Source of the DNA: Ananas comosus
Lineage: Eukaryota > Streptophyta > Magnoliopsida > Poales > Bromeliaceae
Direction of reading: 5' to 3'
Assembly (NCBI RefSeq): GCF_001540865.1
Contig: NC_033628.1
Coordinates: 7,356,965 to 7,420,964, forward strand
DNA length: 64,000 nt
The notes under the pieces: model-generated
Told to the model about the DNA's origin: nothing
The model's input: the letters and a program-made list of their open reading frames with translations, nothing else
The model's database searches: none
Shown: positions 46,153-64,000 of the stretch, piece by piece
How positions within the stretch are numbered: position 1 is the first letter of the stretch
How the letters are laid out: each line of letters opens with the position of its first letter
Program-made: the position numbers and the translations under genes

Positions 46153-47376
46153 TAGATATACCTCTTCTACTTTCTATTTCACTATTCATTTCATTTCCCA
46201 TCCACTCCTAAGGTTTCTTTTACCTTAGCCAAGCTATACCACCTGACTCACTATTGCGTCAATCATCGACGGACTACCGCTCTTTGTCCAGGCCTGAGGA
46301 GGAAGGCATGCCACATGCACCTTAACCTTCAATCTACTTGACTTTAGGTCATCCATCAGGCTAGGAACACACCGCACATACCCTTGACCATAAGTCTCTT
46401 ACCAGGCGAGGGATATACCACACGTGCCTACAATCGTAAATCACTTGACGAGCAAGATTTGTACCACTATGTACCTGCAAGTGTGAATCACTGCTAGGTG
46501 AGGAATGTCACACATACCGGCAATCATAAATCACTTGCCAGGTGAGGATCACCGCTACATACCCACAAGTGTGAATCACTGCCATGTGAGGAATGCCATA
46601 CATACCCGCTATCATAAATCACTTGCCAGGTGAGGAATGCACCACTACATATCTGCAAGTATTAGTCTGGAGATTCTGGAATCCACTTCCCAAGTCTCAA
46701 GGGCTCAACATTTACCCTATGTTGGTAACCTTTCTAGGTCCATGTTCTAATGTCCAAGTGATCATTTTATCACTATATTTTACAACCTATATTCAACGAC
46801 ACTAGGTCAAATGGCATTCTGATCCAAGTGGTCTTCCTGCCACTATATTTTTCAACTTATGTTCAATAACATTGGGTTCATGCCTAATCATGTTTTTTGA
46901 TACTCTGGTTGTCCACATCTAGAATTCATGATTCATGTGAAATCTAGTCCTTAATTCCTCACTTGTCAAATTCTCTAATTTTTCTAGAGTTCATCGACCT
47001 ATATTTAATGTCCACATCTAGGCATACATATATATATATACATACTTATATGTCTTAAATGCCCACTATTCTTGTCCAATGGTAGTTACTTTTTTTAGTA
47101 ACATATGATTCACATATTCATATTTACCAATTAACCTACCATTATGTATATCAAGTAAAAAAATATTAAATTTTTATTTTTTGGCAGGGAAGTGACCTAA
47201 TCACTTTGGTGAAGCACAATCCATCTCACAAAGCTTCCTAATTGCTTGTAGACACTTACAATTAGGCTCTCTATTTGGGTATAAGCTTAATTCCAAGCTT
47301 CTTCGTCCTACAACAACCAAAAAAAAGATTAGTTATCCCTTTCGAACCCTTAAATGATTTGTAGAAGTCCGGTGCA
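46153..47376. repeat. Spacer with 44-bp minisatellite
   Basis: Bases about 46350-46665 hold repeats of about 44 bp alternating between two variants ('tcacttgccaggtgagg' at 46441, 46531 and 46619; 'tcactgccatgtgagg' at 46488 and 46576). Flanking sequence to 47376 is AT-rich with a short TA run near 47030. I see no gene. Confidence 0.8.
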
Positions 47377-47850
47377 CTATAGACATTGGTGTTGTGGTGG
47401 TGGAGCGGGTAATTGTGTCCAGGCTGCTGAACTACTGGTGGTGAGATAAGTTGAGCTGGTAGTAAGTGTGGAGGCTGCTGGTGTTGGTGTGAGAAGTTGT
47501 GGTGTTGCTGGTGGAATTTGTATGGATAAAGAGGCTAATTTCTCTTCAAATTTCCTTATTTGGTGTGAGAGGGTTTGCTTTTCTTTGATTAATGCTTGAC
47601 TATTATAGTTAAATCTTTGCACTGTCCTCTCCATAGTTTAACTATGGTCACAAAAAATTACTTTGTTTGAGTCATGAGCAATAGTATAACTTAGAGGTGT
47701 GTCTTAATAGGTTCGGGGAGAGGGAGAAACGAAGAAATGAGGTCCTAGAATTTGCGTAGCGGAATCTAATGCTTCGGAAAGGGTTCTAAAACCTTTGTAT
47801 TGTGGTCCTGGAAAATTATACGTAGCTTCTACGACTTCTAGCCATGTATG
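47377..47850 (-). pseudogene. Endogenous pararetrovirus-like remnant (viroplasmin-like)
   Basis: The minus strand next to the RT fragment encodes TWLEVVEATYNFPG followed by YKGFRTLSEALDSA (about 47750-47845). This resembles the short Trp/Gly-Phe motif of the caulimovirid viroplasmin/RNase H hybrid-binding fold. After stops, an 85-codon frame from ATG 47634 reads as a short coiled coil and a Pro/Thr-rich tail, without a recognised family. It is broken and partial. The family assignment is tentative. Confidence 0.4.
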
Positions 47851-48010
47851 CTAGATGCTAACTTGCCAGAATTCTGACTTGCAGTAAAACTTGCTAAATA
47901 TATTGCTATTTTGGATACTATTTATTAATTGTGCCTTGTTAGGTATATTATAAAGCTGTTTATAGTTAATTACCATTATATTTTTCCCTCTAGCTAATTC
48001 GGTATGCTTA
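47851..48010 (-). pseudogene. Endogenous caulimovirid RT fragment, 3' piece
   Basis: The minus-strand translation has the RT motifs MVINYKQL, YNIPNK and FSKFYCKSEFWQVSI, the signature of Caulimoviridae reverse transcriptase (consensus VINYK-L, PNK, FSKFD-KSGFWQ). The catalytic DD box lies beyond the fragment and is absent. It is an old integrated copy, not an active virus. Its upstream part lies at 50066-50370 beyond a Helitron. Confidence 0.85.
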
Positions 48011-50065
48011 TCTATTACTATATATATAAAAGTAGAACCTTTAATGAACCCTATGTGAAAAGCTGACACGTGACTTTCTATATGCTTGCCACGTGTCAAA
48101 CTCAAATATGGATATTTGGTTACGAATTATTTGAAATTATTGATTTAATTAATTATTTAAAATTATTCGCAATAATCTGTTGCGAATTATTTGAAATGGT
48201 TAGTTGCGAAAAAAATGGTCAAACTCAAATTTCGTATTACCAAATAATTAATTATTTAAAATTATTGGTTACGAAATAAGCAATAATCTGTTACAAGTTA
48301 TTTGAAATGGTTAGTTGCGAAAAAAGGGTCAAATTCAAATTTTGTATTGGTAAATAATTAATTATTTAATCCTATGTGAGAAGTAGACACGTGGCCACGT
48401 GTCAAACTCAAATATGGATATTTGGTTACGAATTATTTGAAATTATTGATTTAATTAATTATTTAAAATTATTGGTTGCGAAATACGCAATAATCTGTTG
48501 CGAATTATTTTAGATTTTTTTAAGAAAATAATATCTTTTACTATATTATTAAAAATTACCTGTAATGAAGGAAATTTTATTTCAAAGTCACCTATAATTA
48601 TATTGAGATATTTAAGAAATTCACGGATATTACGTTGCGAAAGAATTGGCGGGTACAGATATTACGCATAAGAAGGAAAATATTTATCTTTATTCGGAAA
48701 TAAATTACTACTTAGTTAATTATTTGAAATTATTAGTTGAAAATTACTGGACATGAAAATTTTAGTAAAAAACGATAGAGATAATTTTCTAACGTGGCTT
48801 TCTATATGTTTTCCACGTGTCATCGTCTCTATTCTATTTACTATAATAATAGGTGGATTAATGAAATATTTGAGAAATTCATGGATATTACGTTGTGAAT
48901 GAAATATTTGAGAAATTCATGGATATTACGTTGTGAAAGAATTGACTGGTGCGGATATGAGAAGGAAAATATTTGAGAAACGCGTAGATAGAAAATATGA
49001 TATAAATGCGAGGGTAATATTGTCACAAAAATTAACAGATATTTTTATTTTCAATCATTAGATAAGATCTAATGGTAAAAAATTAATATCTTTTGCTATA
49101 TTATTAAAAATTACTTATAATGAAGGAGATTTTATTTCAAAGTCATCTATAATTATGTTGAGATATTTTCAAAATTCACGGATATTATGTGGCACAATAA
49201 TTAGCCGGTGTAGATATTATGCATGGGAAGAAAAATATTTATCTTTATTTGGGAATAAATTACTACTTAGTTAATTATTTAAAATGATTGGTCGAAAATT
49301 TCTGGACATAAAAATATTAGTAAAAAATGATTGAGACATTTTTGGAAAGAGAAAAAATTAAAAACTCACGATTTTATAAAAAATTAATATCTTTTACTAT
49401 ATTATTAAAAATCACATATAATGAAGGAAATTTTATTTCAAAGTCATTGAGATATTTGAGAAATTTATGGATATTATATTGCGAAAGAATTGGCGGTGCG
49501 GATATTACGCGTGAGAAGAAAAATNTCATGTATAATTTCATGTGTTCGATCTCTTTTTTTTTTAACCTGGTTTCATTTATAAGTTGATTTTACGTTTTAA
49601 GTTAGGACGAGATAATAGATATTTAACCACACGTTTTATTAAATATAAATGTATAACTACACGCTTTATTTTACTATTGATTTTAACTATACTTTTTAAT
49701 GTTTATTGTAATTATAAATTTGTATATTACTCTAGTTGATTTGAAAGTATAAACTATGTGTAATCTCATTCGTGTGTATATAATACAAAGATAACAGTGA
49801 AAATTCTAAGTTTTTATATTTCTACAACCAAAAGTTTTTTTATATTTCTTTTTTTAAAACAACGTACTTTTACTTTTCAATGTCCTCACTGTCATCCTTT
49901 TTTTTAATGCTTTACTTTTAATGTTATAATTAAGATTGATAGTATATTTTTTTATTTGTTAAAAAATATAAAATTAATTAAAAATTTTTTTTGTTATCAT
50001 TACATAATTATTTTTATTATTCTATATTATTATATTAGCCGTGCATCGCACGGGTGAAAATCTAG
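48011..50065 (+). mobile_element. Non-autonomous Helitron
   Basis: The 5' end is TC (TCTATTACTATATATA) preceded by A. The 3' end is a GC hairpin (CCGTGCATCGCACGGG) followed by TGAAAAT and the terminus CTAG, then T. Thus it lies between A and T with no target duplication, as Helitrons do. It contains no Rep/helicase. The 2055-bp body is made of AT-rich internal repeats: a block with 'cacgtgtcaaactcaaatat' at about 48093 and 48400, and 'gagatatttgagaaattc' blocks near 48602, 48866, 48903, 49158 and 49448. An N lies at 49525. Confidence 0.85.
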
Positions 50066-50370
50066 TTTACTGTAAAAGCAGCACACCTATATTTTGATTA
50101 TGATCTTTGAATAATACCAAGTTTCATTAATTTATCTATATGCATTTTAAACTCTTCTTTTTTTAGTTTGTAGCTTCTATAGTTGCTGTTCGTATAATAT
50201 ATTCAAGATTTATGATTTCTAGTTTCCAAAATACTTTATCTTTGTCCCAATATTTAATAGGGTTTTCTCCCATTATTTCTAGTTTATCTAATTTAACCAA
50301 AATAGTATCTTGACCACATTAAAAAATTATAGTTATTTTTATAAAATAAAACTAAATAACTAATAACTAA
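50066..50370 (-). pseudogene. Endogenous caulimovirid RT fragment, 5' piece
   Basis: The minus strand, in two frames, encodes MGENPIKYWDKDKVFWKLEI, then EEFKMHIDKLMKLGIIQ and the AAF block that leads into the RT palm. These are the sequences just before VINYK in caulimovirid RT. Together with 47851-48010 it forms one fragment; removal of the Helitron puts the codon phase back exactly. A stop and a frameshift near 50190 show that it was already dead. Confidence 0.8.
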
Positions 50371-50474
50371 CCGTTAATATGTCTATTAAATTTACTAAAA
50401 TTTTAAATATAATTTTTAAAAATTAGTTTAATTTTTTTTTCTAATTTGACTTTATAAAACAATTTAATTACTAA
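50371..50474. other. AT-rich spacer
   Basis: About 100 bp of AT-rich sequence lie between the pararetrovirus remnant and the second Helitron. Nothing is recognisable. Confidence 0.5.
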
Positions 50475-50515
50475 CTAGTGAAAGACCCGTGAGTTGCAGC
50501 GGGACGATTTTGTAG

Positions 50516-50546
<31 letters not shown>

Positions 50547-51484
50547 AGCAAAAAAAAAAGAGTCAAAAAATTATATTAAAAAAAAGCAACCGAATAATAA
50601 GCAATTATTACTGCAATAAAAATATAAGAATAGATTATAAGTGGATTACAAAAATAAGGGTGAAAACCATACGAATAATAAATGATATTCATAGCAGCAA
50701 TAAACGTTGAGTACTAAAATGATATGCCTCATATTGTAAGTTAGAAATTATAACTAATTAAAATTTAAAGATGAAAGTATCACATGCCTCATAGTTTAAA
50801 TCATAACATATTAAAGTTCGAGAATTAAAGTGTCACTCGTCTTATAGTTTGAAGGACGAAAAGTATAAATCCAATCTTTCAAAATTTTATTTTGATTATT
50901 CAATTATTCGATATATTAGATATGAGTCAATCAATAGTATTTTGACTTTAAAATCTGAATGTATCGCTTCGTTCTATAGATTTAAGTAGCTTATTTTATA
51001 CTATTCTTGTAACTAAATTTTATAAAATATAAAATTAACTTAAATGCCATCAATTTTTTTTTTATTTTTTAATGTACAATTTATATTTAAATGCTCAAGA
51101 GTATAAAATTAAAATTTATATTTAATATAAATAGTCTAAACTATGTAAAAATTATTATATATTTTAAATATTTATAGTAAAAAATAAAAAATTAAATTGG
51201 GCTTAAAGAAAAAGAAGGGAGAAAAGAAATTGAAGAGAGAGGGAGAAAAAAAAAAAAACCTCTCCCCGGCTGGGCCCCACCGGCACCGAGCCCACCCTGG
51301 TCGTGCCTATGTGATGCCCGCGCAGGCTTGCACCCGCGCTCGCTCGCGCCCGCGCAGCGCCCGCATGCCCTGCGCCCACTCACGCCCTCCGCCCGTGTCT
51401 CCGCCCCTCTCTACCATGTGGCTCAAGTAAACTAAGGATTCATATTTCATAAATATATATTTATAGAATATTTATAGATATAGA
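50475..51484 (-). mobile_element. Probable second Helitron, minus strand
   Basis: On the minus strand the 3' end shows a CCCGCTGCAACTCACGGG hairpin, then TCTTTCA and terminal CTAG (50475-50478), followed by T. The 5' end is placed at TCTATATC (complement of 51477-51484) after an A, which is less certain. No helicase is seen. A GC-rich patch (about 51265-51425) inside it differs sharply from the AT-rich body and may be captured sequence. The short ORFs there have no recognised family. Confidence 0.6.
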
Positions 51485-51640
51485 TAATCTTATAAAAATT
51501 TATATGGCACCTAAACCAGTTTAATTATTTAAATTATTAAACTTATTTAATTAATAATTAAGATAATAAAAGATATAAAAATGATAATTAGAATTTATTA
51601 TCAAAATATTTTATACCTGAGGGTTCACTTGTTTAAATGT
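51485..51640. other. AT-rich intergenic sequence
   Basis: AT-rich DNA lies between the Helitron and the gene promoter. No feature is seen. Confidence 0.5.
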
Positions 51641-52123
51641 AAGGCCACAGTCTAATTTGATTTGAAACCGATTTTTTTTGAGAACACCAAACTTTTCACG
51701 GAAACAGCCTTCTCCCTGTTCTCTCGTGACTTCTAGTGCAGCGTCTAGAAAGATCGTTGAAAAGAAGCGTCGGCCAACGAGAACAAAACGTAGCAAAAGC
51801 CGGGTCCAAGACGACCAACACCATTCCCATTACCATTTTTTTTTAATTTCATTCATTACCGTTCTCGCCTCCTTCCTCTTTCTCCTACCTCTTTTTCTTC
51901 TTTCTATCTTTTTGGTTTTTTAATAATACGATCGGGAATTCCCCCCCGGCAAGCGACCCAACCATTCTCTCTCGGAACCCTCTCCTCTCTCTCTTCGTCC
52001 CCACGACCTAGGGTTTCGAATCGCGCCGCGCCCCTATTCTCTATCTCTTTCCTCTTCCGTTCTTGATTTGGCTTTGGCTTCGACCTCCGATCGATTGGTT
52101 TCTAGGGTTTCGGCTTCGGCACG
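51641..52123 (+). promoter_or_regulatory. Promoter and 5' leader of the ubiquitin protease gene
   Basis: This GC-richer segment follows the TEs. It has CT-rich pyrimidine patches (about 51870-51905 and 51960-52060) and two telo-box elements TAGGGTTT (52009-52016, 52103-52110), typical of plant housekeeping and translation-linked promoters. A weak TATA-like 'ttaataata' lies near 51919. The start site is probably around 51950, by inference from the leader composition. Confidence 0.6.
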
Positions 52124-63443
<11,320 letters not shown>

Positions 63444-64000
63444 GTGCGTAACCCAGTATGTGTGCGCTTGTGGATAAGAATTTTTCATACTTGTACATTT
63501 GCATAGCTTACTAGAGCTGATTGGAGATGATGCAAATTTGGACTCTCCTATGCTGTTAAAACAACAATAATCTAATATTGGTCATTAAACTTGTCAATTT
63601 TAAGACCATTCGATTACCATTAAAATTGTTGATTTTAAGACCCTTCAATTACTATGTAGATGATTTTAGATTATGAAATTAGTTCTTGGAGAGACTTCGA
63701 AAACCCTAGGTCATAGTTAAAGGTGAAGCCTGAGCATAAAAATAATTCTCTTCGTTTTATTGAACTCTGCAAAATGCATACCTTTTATCCTATGATTTTG
63801 TACCTTACTAGAAGTGTAGTGATCTATCACTACTTATTCATTGTCCGAAAAGAATTAACATATGTGTAGTTTCTATGTTGTAGAAGACTGAATAATGAAG
63901 GTGTTAGCTGATACTTATACTGTTATACACAAAACTCATAGGCATAGCTGTAAGGGAAATGATGTAGTAGAAACAAAATGGGAAGAAATTTGTTCGTCTG
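63444..64000 (+). other. Start of intron 10 (to window edge)
   Basis: The donor is GTGCGT after an arginine codon split 2+1. No following exon is found in the window. Confidence 0.7.

Noticed and set aside
48050..49520. Regularly spaced repeats that might suggest a CRISPR-like or satellite array
   Set aside because: Spacing and repeat length vary, the repeats are AT-rich and lie within Helitron ends in a plant genome.
51197..51430. 77-codon Lys/Arg/Pro-rich frame
   Set aside because: Low-complexity GC-rich sequence within the probable Helitron; no recognised domain and no start context.

Overview
This window is nuclear DNA of a flowering plant, most likely a monocot. The signs are GT-AG introns, telo-box and CT-rich leader motifs in front of a gene, plant-type Ty3/gypsy (Tekay/Del) and Ty1/copia (SIRE) retrotransposons, Helitrons, an endogenous pararetrovirus fragment and scattered single N bases from an assembly. 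The ACCGGT-rich LTRs suggest a bromeliad such as pineapple, but that is only an impression. No rRNA, tRNA or CRISPR array was seen.

Layout. From 1 to about 46150 the window is a nest of LTR retrotransposons with no host gene that I can support. Bases 1-3922 are reverse-strand gypsy LTRs, one inserted in another. Bases 4218-7682 are a shuffled patch of copia LTR pieces and gypsy gag pieces in both orientations. A 5'-truncated Tekay pol (7683-10146) runs into a complete LTR (10159-12602). That LTR also serves as the 5' LTR of a second Tekay element (PBS 12610, gag, protease, RT). The second element is split in its RT at 15097/26687 by a complete SIRE copia element on the minus strand (15098-26681), with a 5-bp target duplication TATTC. 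Its pol resumes to 28788, where a third gypsy element begins (LTR 28789-31278, gag-pol to 34137) and stops abruptly in RT against an inverted LTR fragment (34138-35320). Bases 35339-46152 hold a minus-strand Tekay element (pol 37500-42760) with inverted LTR pieces on both sides, an internal fold-back segment and a large LTR palindrome.

From 46153 to 51484 there is a 44-bp minisatellite, a minus-strand endogenous caulimovirid fragment split exactly by a non-autonomous Helitron (48011-50065), and a probable second Helitron on the minus strand.

From 51600 to the right edge lies the only host gene. It is a DUSP-type ubiquitin-specific protease of the UBP8/9/10 group: ten exons from ATG 52124 to 63443, about 597 residues, with the 3' end outside the window. 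Its introns carry a Mutator-type MITE with a 9-bp target duplication and several simple repeats.

Two stretches (about 15.1-22.4 kb and 39.0-42.8 kb) have a much higher density of small indels than adjoining parts of the same elements. This looks more like unpolished assembly than natural decay, so frameshifts there should not be read as biology.
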